The notes below the pieces were generated by a model. The model was not told the origin of the DNA. It searched no databases and saw only the letters and a list, made by a program, of their open reading frames with translations. The position numbers and the translations under genes were made by a program. This document shows, in pieces, positions 10,790 through 21,725 of a stretch of DNA of 64,000 bases. Source of the stretch: Anisodus tanguticus (taxonomy: Eukaryota; Streptophyta; Magnoliopsida; Solanales; Solanaceae); the NCBI GenBank assembly GCA_034509755.1, contig CM067550.1, positions 9,913,001-9,977,000 of the forward strand. The letters are read 5' to 3'. Position 1 is the stretch's first letter; each line of letters starts with the position of its first letter.

Positions 10790-11290
10790 TCTCCAAGAAG
10801 ATAGAAGTAGTATCCTTAGTTTCTTTTGGATACCCCACGAAGTAACATTTCTCACTTTTAGATTCCAACTTGTCAGTGAGCATCTTATGCAGGGCACCCC
10901 CAGGGTCTCATATGTTTAAGAGCTGGCTTCTTGCCACACCATATCTGATAGGGTGTCTTTTCTACTGACTTGGAAGGAACTCTGTTCAGAATGTATATAG
11001 AGGTTTGTATAGCATGTCCCCAAAGGTATGTCAGTAGAGCTAAGGAGCTCATCATGGATCGAACCATATTCAATAAGGTTCGATTTCTCCTTTCGCAACA
11101 CCGTTCATCTGTGGCATTCTTGGAGGTGTCCATTCAGATTGGACTCCATGTAGCTTTAAGTAATCTAGAAAATCCTTGCTTAAGTACTCACCTCCTCGAT
11201 CCGATCGAAGGGTCTTGATACTTGTTGCAAGTTGCTTCTCTACTTCCGACTTGTACTCCTTGAACTTCTCAAAAGCCTTTTCAGATAATA
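10790..11290 (-). pseudogene. copia integrase core (family B), partial
   Basis: Reading down the minus strand: KTLRSDRGGEYLSKDFLDYL, WTPPRMPQMNGV, RRNRTLLNMVRSMMS, YILNRVPSKSVEKTPYQIW, GKKPALKHMRPWGCPA, then KCYFVGYPKET. These are the last part of the integrase catalytic core and its C-terminal region. The HHCC zinc finger and first catalytic Asp are absent because the copy starts here. The reading frame breaks at about 11100. Confidence 0.8.
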
Positions 11291-11657
11291 AGTTCTGTAG
11301 ATCTGGAACATTAAGTTTCGGATAGTCAGTAACTTCTGAGTCCTGTAGATCTGGAACGTCTAGTTCCAGATAATCAGAGACTCTCGAGCGTTGCTCGTTT
11401 TGAGCATTTTGTTCATAACTTTGTTTGCGTAAAATTATTTCTTTTTCCTTTCTAGGAAAGATCCGTTCAAAGAATTCAACATTCCTTGATTCCATTATCG
11501 TACCCTCGTGGATATTAGGTATCTCCGACTTATACACTAAGAAGTGATAAGCACTACTGTTATTTGCATATCCAATGAATATGCAATCTATAGTCTTAGG
11601 TCCAATTTTGACATGTTTTAGTTTAGGTACTTCGACATTTTCCAAACAACCCCACAA
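11291..11657 (-). pseudogene. copia integrase C-terminal segment (family A)
   Basis: The frame shows WGCLENVEVPKLKHVKIGPK, CIFIGYANNSSAYHFLVYKS and ESRNVEFFERIFP, the conserved stretch after the integrase core in one copia group. It then has two near-identical blocks (YLELDVPDLQDSEVT and YPKLNVPDLQ), a small internal duplication. The same open frame (11070-11657) runs on into integrase core of another family, so the domain order is C-terminal then core, opposite to normal. Confidence 0.75.
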
Positions 11658-11667
11658 ATTTGTTGGA

Positions 11668-12090
11668 CTAAAAAACTAATCGAAAACCAGCATGGACCAA
11701 CAGTTGCCCTGAAACCAAGTTCTTACGGATGTCGGTGACGTGCATCACTTGTTTCAGAGTAAGCTTCTTGCCTGAAGTCATTTTGAGGGCAACCTTTCCA
11801 ACCCCTTGCACTTTAAAGGTGGCGTCGTTGCCCATGAACAGCTTCTTGCCAGTTGCTAGGGCATATGAGGAGAATGCATTTTTGTCAGAGCAGATATGAC
11901 GGGTTGCACCCGTGTCTATCCACCATTGCCTTGGATTCTCCACCGGATTTGCCTCCAACACCACTGCCGAGAAATCCACAGTCTTGTCGTCAAGATCTGG
12001 AGGATTATCCTCATCTTGTACAACATTAGCCTCTGCCTTGAGTTTGTTCTTGGCCTTCAGGTCATTTGTGACCTGTGTATTTTTTGCCAC
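11668..12090 (-). pseudogene. copia gag end / protease domain (family A)
   Basis: The frame contains WWIDTGATRHICSD with the retropepsin DTGA active site, then KLFMGNDATFKVQGVGKV and LTLKQVMHVTDIRKNLVSG, the usual continuation of a copia protease. It ends at HAGFRLVF before a stop. The pre-integrase region normally following is missing. Confidence 0.85.
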
Positions 12091-12226
12091 ATTTCAGTCG
12101 TTGTATTAGACTGAGTGTCTATTGCATCCCCACTATACGGGGGATTTTCTGTCTGAGATCGTGAGAGGTTCAACCCTGTAAGATAGAACAATATTTTTAG
12201 TCTCATTCTCTTGTTGTAATTGTTAT

Positions 12227-12490
12227 CTAGAACTTTACCTTGGTGTTTGCTTTGGAAACTGTCAGGAGCATGGACAACAACATTTCGTTGAGCAGCGCTA
12301 GAGACAACAATATTTCGTTGAGCAATGGCAGAGACAACAACATTTCCTTGAACAACAAAGCAGTGCCTTGAACAACAATAGCAGAACTAGAAACATAATT
12401 GTTGACAAGAGTAGAACCAAAACCACCAACGTAATTGTTAACAGAACTGTCAACAGAACAATCGGCAGAAACAGACATCTTTCGAACACT
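12227..12490 (-). pseudogene. copia gag N-terminal remnant (family A)
   Basis: The frame starts MSVSADCSVDSSVNNYVGG and goes into a low-complexity Leu-rich repeat (LLSLPLLNE, LLSLALLNE) made by tandem copies of 'aacatttcgttgagcagcg'-like units on the plus strand at 12270-12365. Its position before the protease suggests gag, but no capsid motif can be recognised. Confidence 0.4.
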
Positions 12491-13149
12491 TAGAAAATAG
12501 CAAAATTTTGTCTTAAAATTGTAAGGTTTGTCTTAAATTGTAGGTAAAAATCGGGGTAAAGTGTATTCGAAAGGTTAAACAAAAGAAATGCTGAGTCGAG
12601 AGATGGCTCTCTGTCTTTAAGACAAAATTGCCCGTATAAATACTTTTACGGTATTGGACAATAGTCTCCCAAGATAAAACATCAACTAATCAACTGTACA
12701 AAGCAAATACAGTTGATTCTAGCGAAGAAAATGAATAAGAACTGACTATTGAAGAAAGAGAATAGAAAAGTATTTTCTATTTTCCGTTTCTGTATTTTCG
12801 TTTTCTGTTTTGTATGTTCTGGACGATGAACAGAACATAAAAGAAAAACTTTGAGTAATTGTGTTTTCTCTGTTTTGATCAGAAGCAGAAAAACGTGTTG
12901 TGTGTTCTATTTATCCGTACTCTGTAATTTGAACAGAATTGTTCAATTTATAAGAGCAGAAAGGGAGCAAACAGTCATGTCCGTTGGTGTTCTGTAACGC
13001 TCTATTCTCTTGAACAGTCACGTCTGTTGTAGTCTTTTAGAACTGTTGTAATGTTCTAAAAACTTCAGGGACCAAAATGTAAATAATTAACATTTCAATG
13101 ACCAAAAAGAAAGTTTCAGAAGAGCCCAACAACCCACAACCCACGACCC

Positions 13150-13491
13150 CCTCTCCCTTCTAAACACATGGATTACCCCCTTGGAGTCCCAAACCCTTAC
13201 TCAAACTTAGAGTTTATATATTGCATAAAATATCCATCTTTTATCAATGAGGGAGATTTGTCATTTTTGGCCAAAGACCCTCTATCTTTTTATGTCTCAA
13301 ACACCTTACTTTGTGTACCAATATCTCTTTCATTTCTTAATGAAATTTGACGATACTTGACACTAACATTATCTACTCACTTAGTAGATTAGGCATATGC
13401 AAAGAAACGATGTTTTCGATATGCGGGACCTCATGTGTTTAAGTCATTAAAGACGGGATAAACTCAATCCACATTTAGTAAATTTCCAACA
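13150..13491 (-). repeat. LTR segment of copia family A
   Basis: About 340 bp match a second copy at 48131-48459 along the whole length, including 'aaacacatgg', 'caaacaccttac', 'accaatatctctttcattt' and the end AAATTTCCAACA. Both have a minus-strand TATA box at the same place (ATATATAAAC at about 13208-13219 here). The end TGTTGGAAATT on the minus strand is a usual LTR start. The other LTR border is not determined. Confidence 0.6.
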
Positions 13492-13776
13492 GAGATATGT
13501 ACGGAACCGTAGAAATCAAGAATGTTTAATGTAAAGGTTTCCGATCGAAAAACAAACAGCAAGGCTTAATAGCCTTTCATGCTACAATGGTGTGAAAATT
13601 TAAGAAATAAAATCTTAAGAAACGTATTTAAATGTTCTAGAGTTTTTTTTTCCTCTTTTCCAAATCGAATTCATCTTTTTGATTTTCTTTGGAATGTAGA
13701 AATGCTTTGAGTAATTGTGTTTTCATGCTATGTTCATCTTTTCCAATATATATATATAGCACTCATAACTACATCC

Positions 13777-14145
13777 CTATTTCCACCTATCGGAAAAAGT
13801 GTAGAGAGAACAGATAATGTCAACTTTCTCTGGTGTAAAATTTCCATGATACGTGGTTTCAGATAATTCACCCATCTCAATCTGCAATTCTTCCCACAAC
13901 GATTCAGCCCTGAATTATGAACACAAATAATTAACTCGTTAGTGTCAAAGAAAAGCAATTAAAGGGTAATTTTTTTCTGAAATGAAAAAGAAAGAGAAGT
14001 AAAATTAACCAGCTTTGTGAGGAATGTTGGTCCAATTATCAACAGTGCCATACTTAAAGAGATGATTCTTGAGGATTTCATCTTTCTCAAGAGACCACCG
14101 ACCCCTCTTAACTTCACTCTTATTACAACAAGGTTTTCTTCTCAT
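13777..14145 (-). pseudogene. R2R3-MYB transcription factor pseudogene (copy 1)
   Basis: Exon 1 (14145 down to 14010) starts MRRKPCCNKSEVKRGRWSLE and carries the R2 repeat; it ends in a GGTTAAT donor. Exon 2 (from 13909, after ATTCAG) joins in phase to give AGLNRCGKNCRLRWVNYLKP, the R2/R3 boundary. After that the frame shifts; the shifted frame gives HGNFTPEKVDIICSLY and DRW before a TAG at 13777, so R3 is cut before its third helix. R2R3-MYBs bind DNA through both repeats, so this copy would not be a working factor. The N-terminus resembles the MYB35/MYB80 (tapetum) type, but that is a guess from a few residues. Confidence 0.8.
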
Positions 14146-14392
14146 GACTTTTGAGTGTGCAAAGTAGTAGCGCAGGCCACACATATTATATATACAGAAA
14201 GAGGCAAGGTAGATTATGGCTACCTCTAATATAATTTAACTTCGGACGCATAATTTGCTTGACGTGTTAGCTTGTTTTTTTTACTACTCCAATATATATT
14301 TTGCAGATTTTATATTTTTTACTACTCAAGTCCTTCTTTAGATAAGCAATTCAACTGGTTATACCTCAATATTATCATTGAACCGTCCGAAA
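13915..14392. repeat. Duplicated segment (copy 1) carrying MYB exon 1
   Basis: This block matches 22437-22912 base for base with scattered changes, from 'aataattaactcgttagtgtc' to 'aaccgtccgaaa', in the same orientation. It includes part of the MYB intron, exon 1, the promoter side and about 250 bp beyond. The copies are about 8.5 kb apart. Confidence 0.85.
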
Positions 14393-15901
14393 GCTCCAAG
14401 AGTGCTTATATTCCGCATAATCAATCTGATTATGTAAATGTATGCCTAGTTTGATATTTTTGGAATTTATCACATTCTTAGTGACTTAAACTAAAGATGA
14501 AACAAGAAGATTAGTCCAAGTACGGTTATTATTCCAAAATGTTATGGCATGAATCAGTCTTAGTTGATTGCTTGTTTAATAATAGCCTTGTCCCAATCCA
14601 TTCATCTCACTTGGTTAAGATACTAAGAGTAATGGTCATTTGAGTGTTTGAATCTGTTAAAATGCAAAAAATATTAGTCTCTCATGTTGTGCCTAAGCAA
14701 GTCATATTAACCTATTAGTGATGTGTTTTGAACCATGTCCCTGTGATCTTATCTTATCCCTTTTCATTCCGTGATGTCCTTGTGTGATAAGTGTTATAAG
14801 ATGTCTAGCCAATGTCCTAAAAATTAATCTTTATGTATGATTTGTCAACTTGCAATTAGTTCATAATTGTTTTATGAAGTTTTGTCTTTGTTTAATGTAA
14901 TAAGATTTACTGAAAATGCATATTATTTCTGATTGAAATGAACTGAGATCCGTCGTATTGCTTTGATGTTATGTGCTATGTTGCTTAAATTGTGAGTCCG
15001 ATGAAGTCTTAGTTGAATATTTGTTGTCTAAAGGTTTGTGATGTCCTACCTGTTGAATATGAAAGCATATGAACAAAGTCATGAACTAAGCTATTTGATC
15101 TTAACCAATGTGTGTTCAAATGAAATCGGTACATCTCATTGTCTCTTTTATCATGTGAGGTATCCTATGTTAAAAATCTGTTTAGTCTTGAAGAAGCTGT
15201 CACTGAACCTTTAGTTCTGTATAGGATCATGCTAACCTGGGGAGTCCTAAGCTGGTCTGTTTGATTTTAAAATGTTTTCTTTTGCTTGTGATTCGAAGAG
15301 TAGATCTGTGCTCAGCTGGATTCGTTGGACCATTTGGGAAGTTGGTCAGTCTGGTTCAAATCACGGATTTCTTGCAGAAAAAATCCTCGACAAGACTTCA
15401 AATGTGCAGATTTGCTGATCTATGAGAAAGTTGTTTTACCTGTTAACCCATTTTAATAGGGGAAATTGAGCCCCATTAGAACCTATATAAGTTAACATGA
15501 CAAGTTAGGATATGTGAAGTTATTTGTGTAGCTTATTGCCTCTGGACATTATAAGTTTGGTGTTTAAATGGTTTGATAAGTCTAAAGAAAAGATATTTGG
15601 TGATGTTAAGAAGATTCATGCATTTACGTTGTTGATGTAGACACACCATGGATAGCATAAGTGTAGTTTGACCATTTTTTCTGTTTGGGAGTGTTGAGTT
15701 ATGAAAACTAAATATTAGTGTCTTTGCTTCTACACGTTCATGACAATCCTGTAACTCTCATCTGTGTTAATATGTCAATTTGAACTTCTAAATCCATGAA
15801 TTAACTGTCCTGTTTGTACAGACCTAGATTAGAACTATGAAGTGATAAAATGAAAAATATGAGCATGTTATGATTGTATATATTTGTCCTACTGCATTAA
15901 T
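14393..15901. other. Intergenic; nothing recognised
   Basis: A/T-rich sequence without an open frame longer than chance and without a motif I can name. It ends at the target site of the copia insertion at 15902. Confidence 0.4.
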
Positions 15902-16199
15902 CTATCTGAAAGAAAATAATCCTCTTGATTATTTTATTGATTGAAAGATTATTTATACAAGTTACATATTTTCATAATAGGAGAATTTTATTCCTATTCT
16001 ACTCCTAAAACCTTATTCTACTTGGATACTAACTATACATTTATGGTAATACAATTATTATGGTAAGTGTACAATACTAATTACATTACAACATTACCTA
16101 AACTAGGATACTAAATATTTACCTAAGCTACACGGTACAAAGGGGGAAAAATCCGAGAGCCAACCGAGAGCCCAATATACACATGTATATTGTGTGTAT

Positions 16200-16771
16200 T
16201 TAACACACACCCGTAGTCATAGCGGGCGGTCTTCGAACGCTGAGACTGTCCCTAAAATCTTCAAAAAGGACTGAGGGAAGACCCTTTGTAAAGATGTCGG
16301 CAATTTGATATCTTGACGGGACATGGCAAACGCGTACCTGACCACGAGCAACCTTTTCGCGGACAAAGTGAATGTCTATCTCGATATGTTTAGTGCGCTG
16401 GTGCTGAACCGGATTACCAGAAAGGTAGATGACACTACTATTATCGTAATAAACCAATGTTGCTTTCTGAATAGGTGAATGAAGATCCAATAGCAAATTA
16501 TGTAACCAACATGATTCCGAGACCACATTAGCTACCCCTCAATACTCGGCCTCGACACTAGATCGAGACAATGTCGACTGACGTATGGCAGACCATAAGA
16601 CCAGGTTATTACCAAGAAACATACAATAGCCAGACGTAGACCGTCTGGTGTTTGGACAGCCACCCCAATCAGCATCCGTATACTAGACAAGTGTGGACGT
16701 CGAGGAAGGATATAAATGCAACCCATAGTCAAGTGTACCCTGAATGTATTGAATGATGCGTTTGAGTGCAT
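16200..16771 (-). pseudogene. copia RNase H (family C)
   Basis: The stretch at 16526-16200 contains LVYYDNSSVIYLSGNPVQHQ, RTKHIEIDIHFVREKV and QIADIFTKGL, the C-terminal half of copia RNase H. The upstream part, including the Ala-Asp-rich start and the AEY segment, lies at 16771-16532 in shifted frames with a stop near 16540. It is followed by the polypurine tract and the 3' LTR. Confidence 0.85.
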
Positions 16772-16811
16772 TCATGTGCTCAACTCTGGGATCATGCATG
16801 AACAAACACAC

Positions 16812-17552
16812 TTACTGGACATCATACGTAATATTTGGTCTCGTAAATGTAAGATATTGAAGGGCTCCTGCAAGACTGCGACAGCGGGTCGGATCCTCGT
16901 ATGGTACGTCGGCCGCGGCACTAAGCTTGGGCTTAGTATCAACTGGAGTGGAAGTGGACTTACAGGATGACATCACATCCCTCTCAATGATCTCAACTGC
17001 ATACTCCCTTTGAGATAAGAACAACCCATCTGAATGACTAGTGACATCAATCCCCAAAAAGTAACACAAGGACCCTAAGTCTTTCATAGCAAACTCAGAG
17101 CTGAGCATGGTCATGATAGACTGGCGTAAGGCATCGGAAGAGGCAGTCAAAATATTATCATCCACATATAACAGAATATAGGCCAAGGACGACCCACGAC
17201 GGTAGATGAACAAGGAATTATCTGACCTGCTGTGAGTGAACCCAATACTCAAAACATAATCTACAAACCTCGTATACCATGCCCGGGGAGACTGCTTAAG
17301 CCCATATAAGGACTTCTTCAACAAACAGACATGATGAAGATGTTTGGGATCCCTGAATCCCAAAGGATGATGCATATAGACTGTTTCCTTGAGATCCCCA
17401 TGTAGGAAAGCATTCTTTACATCTAACTGATAAATAGGCCATGCCTTCGAAAGAGACAAGCTAAGCACTGTGCGAATGGTAGCTGGCTTGACCACCGGAC
17501 TAAACGTCTCACCACAATCTACACCAACCTGTTGAGTCTTACCATCACCCAC
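16812..17552 (-). pseudogene. copia reverse transcriptase (family C)
   Basis: A 246-codon frame contains QLDVKNAFLHGDLKETVYM, KKSLYGLKQSPRAWY, the catalytic ILLYVDDNIL, MKDLGSLCYFLGIDV and AGALQYLTFTRPNI. This covers most of the RT palm and thumb; the catalytic YVDD is intact. The N-terminal RT part (17553-17640) is out of frame and a stop ends the frame before RNase H. Confidence 0.9.
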
Positions 17553-17657
17553 AAGCCGCGCCTTATGTCGAGCAAATGAACCATCTGAATTCTCTTTATG
17601 AGCAAAAATTCATATAGACCTGATAATATTAATACTAGATGGACGGGGCACCAACTC

Positions 17658-18411
17658 CTACGTCTTATTATTAATAAGAGTATTATATTCATCGGTCATA
17701 ACAATTTTCCAATTTGGGTCATTTAAGGCAGACACATGATTACGGGGTAAAGGGGGATTTAGGGACATTAAAATGTAAATTAAAATGTCTTTTGGGTTTA
17801 AAAATACTCCGTTGACTACGAGTGACCGGTCTATGACTCGAGGAAGAATTGAGCGGATTTCGGGAATTTGCTGGGCTCGGGACGGACTGACTAGCAGGTA
17901 GTGGGCCTGCTGGCCCAACTCGGTAAACAGGAGCAGGAACTGGACCAGTTCTAGAATTGGACTGGACTGGCCCAATCGTTGGAACTGGCCCAGTGGCGGT
18001 ACAAGGATTGGCAATGGGTGACAGACCAATGGGACCAGCGGGCAGTGGGCCCACTGGAGAATTTTGGGTGCAGGATACGTCCGAAAATTGGTGAATAATA
18101 TACGGGGATATACTATCATCCAAAAAATTATACGAACTAGGCACGGGAGTATTAACTTTAGAAAATGGAAATTAGGATTCATAAAAAATTACATGGCAAT
18201 TAATGATGATTTTATTAGAGGATAAATCAAAGCATTTATAGCCACGATGATTAGATGGAAAACCCAAAAACACGCACGGAGTAGGCCGGGCCTGAAGTTT
18301 GTTAATTGTGGGGGACGAGAATAACATATAACACAAAAACCCAAAAACCCGAAGATGTGAATATGAAGGAATTTTATTATATAAAATTTGAAGGGAGGAA
18401 GAATATGTCAA
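17658..18411 (-). pseudogene. copia integrase C-terminus and linker (family C)
   Basis: The part at 18411-18172 has SHLRVFGFLCY, TPCVFLGFPSNHRGYKC and NKIIINCHVIF, the end of integrase. The following 18182-17658 is a Pro/Ser-rich linker before RT. The integrase core is lost at the deletion junction at about 18416. Confidence 0.8.
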
Positions 18412-18833
18412 ACCTTTGGATACTAACTATACATTTATGGTAATACAATTATTATGATAAGTGTACAATACTAATTACATTACAACATTACCTAAACTAG
18501 GATACTAAATATTTACCTAAGCTACACGGTACAAAGGGGGGGAAATCCGAGAGCCAGCTGAGAGCCCAATATACAGATGTATATTGTGTGTATATTGTGT
18601 ATATTTAACACTATCTTGGTGTGCCTTTGGTTTGAATATATACTAAATATACATGGAAGTACAGGTTATATATTGTGTATATACACAATATATCAAGTTT
18701 ATCCCATGTAAACCATTTGTGTCTTGAATATCATGAACTGTTTTGGGCTTGGCTCATTCGTTGTTTTTTGCTGAATTCTTCTACTTGTTGTTATATGACA
18801 TCTGGCCAGGCCCATTTGTTCTATTCTTTCCTG

Positions 18834-19629
18834 TAGAGATGGCAGTGGATTTTGGACCCGTGGATCCAGATCTGTTTTATAGGATATGGATCTTCAAAAT
18901 TTGGATCCGACGGATCCGGATCGGACTCGGATCTGTTTTTGACGGATCGGATCTAGATCTGAATCTGGATCTTGTATTTGACATCCGTATCCGGTCTAGA
19001 TCCGACCCATGAATCCATTTTTTATTAAATATATTCATAACCTAGAATGTAATTTTATAAGTATTTTCTTAAAATTGCTAAGCACATTCTTGCAAGTTTA
19101 ATTCTCAAAACAAGTTTAATGTATACCCGCGTTAACTCAAAAACAAAAAAATAAATAGGTAACTTCGATAATAAAATCATTGTTATATTAGTGAATGACT
19201 AACATCTCCATAGACAAGTAGTTAAAATTATATTCACTTCATTTGTGAAGATTCCAAACACATGCAAGTTCTGTATTGTGGAAAATACTAGTGAGCATTT
19301 TCACAACTATTGTCATTGTGCAACATTTTCAATTAATAGCTCACAATCAAAACGAGACAACAAACAAAATATCTCATATTAACATTTTAAAATTGAAACA
19401 CAGTAAACTGTTAGCCAAGTAAAAATCGTTTGTCAGTTCAAAAAAAAATTCTTAGCATGGCAATTTTTTTTACATGTGGATCCAGTTCCGATCCATGGAC
19501 CCGATGGATCCGGATTTGGATATGATTTTTGTGGATCCGATGGATCTAGATCCGGATCTGAATTCAGGTATGAAAAACGGATCTGAATCTAGTAGGATCC
19601 GGTCCAGATCCGATCCGTTGCCATCCCTA
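18834..19629. mobile_element. Non-autonomous hAT element (796 bp) with 8-bp target duplication
   Basis: Ends are inverted: left TAGAGATGGCAGTGGAT, right (opposite strand) TAGGGATGGCAACGGAT. Flanks are CTTTCCTG (18826-18833) and CTTGCCTG (19630-19637), an 8-bp duplication with one mismatch, as for hAT. About 160-180 bp at each end are dense in GGATCC/GGATCYGGATC motifs, probably subterminal transposase sites. The middle is A/T-rich without a transposase frame. Confidence 0.88.
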
Positions 19630-19749
19630 CTTGCCTGTAATGTGTTGCTAATCGTACCTGAAATGGGCCAGCCCCATCTGTGCTTTTATATTTTTGCCGA
19701 TCTTGGTCCAAATACTTCGAATCAGTTTGCATTTAACATGTCTAGTTGG

Positions 19750-19800
19750 GCGCGCGCGCACACACACACACACACATATATATATATAAATATATATATT
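19750..19800. repeat. Compound microsatellite (GC)n(CA)n(TA)n
   Basis: A run of GC, then CA, then TA dinucleotides in direct succession. Alternating purine-pyrimidine DNA of this kind can adopt Z-form. Confidence 0.9.
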
Positions 19801-20545
19801 CAAATTGATATTAATGTGGTATATGTATATACTTATGAAATGTTGTGATTTAATTTAGATAAGTCTAGGTGCATTCTAACCGCATTTCCCTCTATCTCTT
19901 TTCTATGCATGAACCGCGATGCAAGCCATTTGGGCCGGAACGACATCAGCCTTGTTGGGCAATAATATTCTACATTTTTCATCGAGTCGGGAAATCAGAA
20001 ACGCATTGAAGGCCCAATCATGAGTGAAAATGGTTAACTGATGGGCTCGGTAGGCCCACCAACCTTCCTTATCTTTTTAAATTCATGTAATTATTTATAA
20101 ATTTTGTAAATAATATACCTGTATATATATGAAACCCGAATGGTTACGACTTAGGATTTAGGCAAAACGATACGTACATCGCTTAGAACGGATAGGGTTT
20201 TCAAAACATGATGTCAAATCAACCCCAAAAAGATAAAAGGCTTTGTATTTGTTTTAAAATAAATAGAAATGGAAATTACTTTTCTTAAACGAATTGACTA
20301 TTTTTAAGTATTGTGAAATGCCTTTGCATAACTTAGGTGATTTTGACAAAATGTTGGACTGTTTTTTAAATTTAAGGAAAATTTCTTTGAAAACTTGTTT
20401 ATTTTTTTTTAAAAAAAAACAGAGATTAATTGGAAAAAGAAAGAAAGAGAAAACTTTGATAAAAAAAAATTATATCATTTTTAGAGGACTATTTTTGGAG
20501 ACCCAACTCAATTGAGTTCAAAAAATAAAAATATTCTTCAAAGGA
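19801..20545. other. Intergenic; nothing recognised
   Basis: A/T-rich sequence with poly-A and poly-T runs near 20400-20480. No gene or element end found. Confidence 0.4.
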
Positions 20546-20637
20546 AAACTTACAGAAATCACTATAATTTGTAGGCTTCTAACCAATTATAGCTACTTTT
20601 TCAAAATTAGCGTTCGTAGCTTATTGTTGGATTTTTC

Positions 20638-20727
<90 letters not shown>

Positions 20728-21725
20728 ATGTATTTTTTACGTATCTATTTACATGTGTATTTTAGTGTATTTATATATTGATATATTCTTTTGTTTTGGT
20801 TGTATTTGAATGTATTCGAGCTCGATCAGCAAGATCACCACCGACGTCGCAAAAGCTGAATGTGTTCGACTGTATTTGAATGTATTTCAACAAATTTTCA
20901 TATGCAAAATTTTAAATACATTGTATATATTCAAATAACGAATACACTCAAATACACTCAGATCTAATATATAATATTTGTATATATAGAGAAAAATAAC
21001 AAATACATTCAAATACACTTAAATCTAATATATATATAACAAGGAGAAGAAGCCATGAATTCCTGTAATCGTTCAGATCTGACAAAATTAGCCACCGAAA
21101 TTTGCCTTTTGTAGTATTTGTGTTTTCTGGATCTGCGTTTTTTGAACTACATCTGGCAGGATATCCCTCTCAACTAAGCTCCATGCCGAGATCTGACCGG
21201 ATTTTCTTCCCGCATCTTCAGAATGGGCATGCCCACTCTGGTGAAAGCAGGGGGGTGGTTTGGTGACTTTTCCAATCGAGATCTAGTGATTCAAAACGGA
21301 GGGAAGGTGGTCCACGGTGGAAAACAATAGTGGTTTAGGGACCGTTGTACGGTATTTCCGCATCTATTTCAATAGTGGTGTCGATGGGGATCTAGGTGGA
21401 GTTGTTGTTGATTGAACGATGGACTGACGGTGGTGCCAACGTCAGTCTTATTCCCTTTCCCCTTTTATGCTCTGTTTCCTATTGAAAATGGATCACCAAA
21501 GACATGAAAAATCTCAGAAAGAGGGAAATGTATTTGGCCGGAGATACGGAAAGGTATTTGGCCGGAGAGAGGAACGAGAGAGAGGGGTGAGGGAGAAAAG
21601 AGGAGTGAGGGAGAAATACAACCCATAAACTTAATGTATTTTGATATAGCTACGAATGATAATTTATAAATTTATTGTAGCTACTAAATATAAATAAATT
21701 AAAAAATAGTTATTATCAATAATTA
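20546..21725. mobile_element. Possible Mutator-like MITE with long inverted ends
   Basis: The two ends carry related sequence in opposite orientation: AGCTACGAACGCTAATTT on the minus strand near 20600-20620 and AGCTACGAATGATAATTT on the plus strand near 21648-21667, each next to a second GTAGCTA block. Inverted similarity runs about 80-100 bp. The inside holds a (TA)n tract, repeats of 'tgtatttgaatgtatt', and a purine-rich GGAGAGAGGAACGAG stretch. No transposase frame. Ends and target duplication are not resolved, so the superfamily is a guess. Confidence 0.5.
20641..20724. repeat. (TA)n microsatellite, 84 bp
   Basis: An uninterrupted TA run. It can extrude as a cruciform and is likely to vary in length between individuals. 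Confidence 0.95.

Larger units (their letters stand above)
7190..11290 (-). mobile_element. Ty1/copia element (family B), 5'-truncated
   Basis: Read on the minus strand: integrase, RT, RNase H, polypurine tract and one long 3' LTR. The 5' side ends abruptly inside the integrase at about 11290, where a different copia family begins. The coding part is broken by stops and frameshifts, so the copy is dead. The LTR type and RNase H/RT sequence fit a long-LTR lineage (Tork/TAR-like), assigned by appearance only. Confidence 0.8.
11291..13491 (-). mobile_element. Ty1/copia element (family A), 3'-truncated, fused to family B
   Basis: Read on the minus strand: LTR-like sequence ending TGTTGGAAATT (at 13491), leader, gag start at about 12480, protease at 11668-12090, then an integrase C-terminal segment at 11291-11657. 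The zinc finger and catalytic core of integrase are missing between protease and integrase end. RT and RNase H of this family are absent; family B sequence takes over at about 11290. No primer-binding site was found. Confidence 0.65.
15902..18615 (-). mobile_element. Ty1/copia element (family C) with target duplication CTATC, internally deleted
   Basis: Both flanks carry CTATC (15902-15906 and 18611-18615). The left LTR (15907-16205, 299 bp, TGAAAG...TTTAACA) is complete. The right LTR is partial (18416-18610) and joins integrase sequence directly at TTGGATACT, which removed the rest of that LTR, the primer site, gag, protease and most of the integrase. The shared part of the LTRs differs by about six substitutions and one 11-bp insertion by eye, so insertion is fairly recent. 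The family also occurs at 46.9-48.0 kb. Confidence 0.9.

Noticed and set aside
18743..19012. Asp/Ile-rich frames in the hAT MITE (also 19474-19848)
   Set aside because: Produced by GGATCC-rich subterminal repeats.
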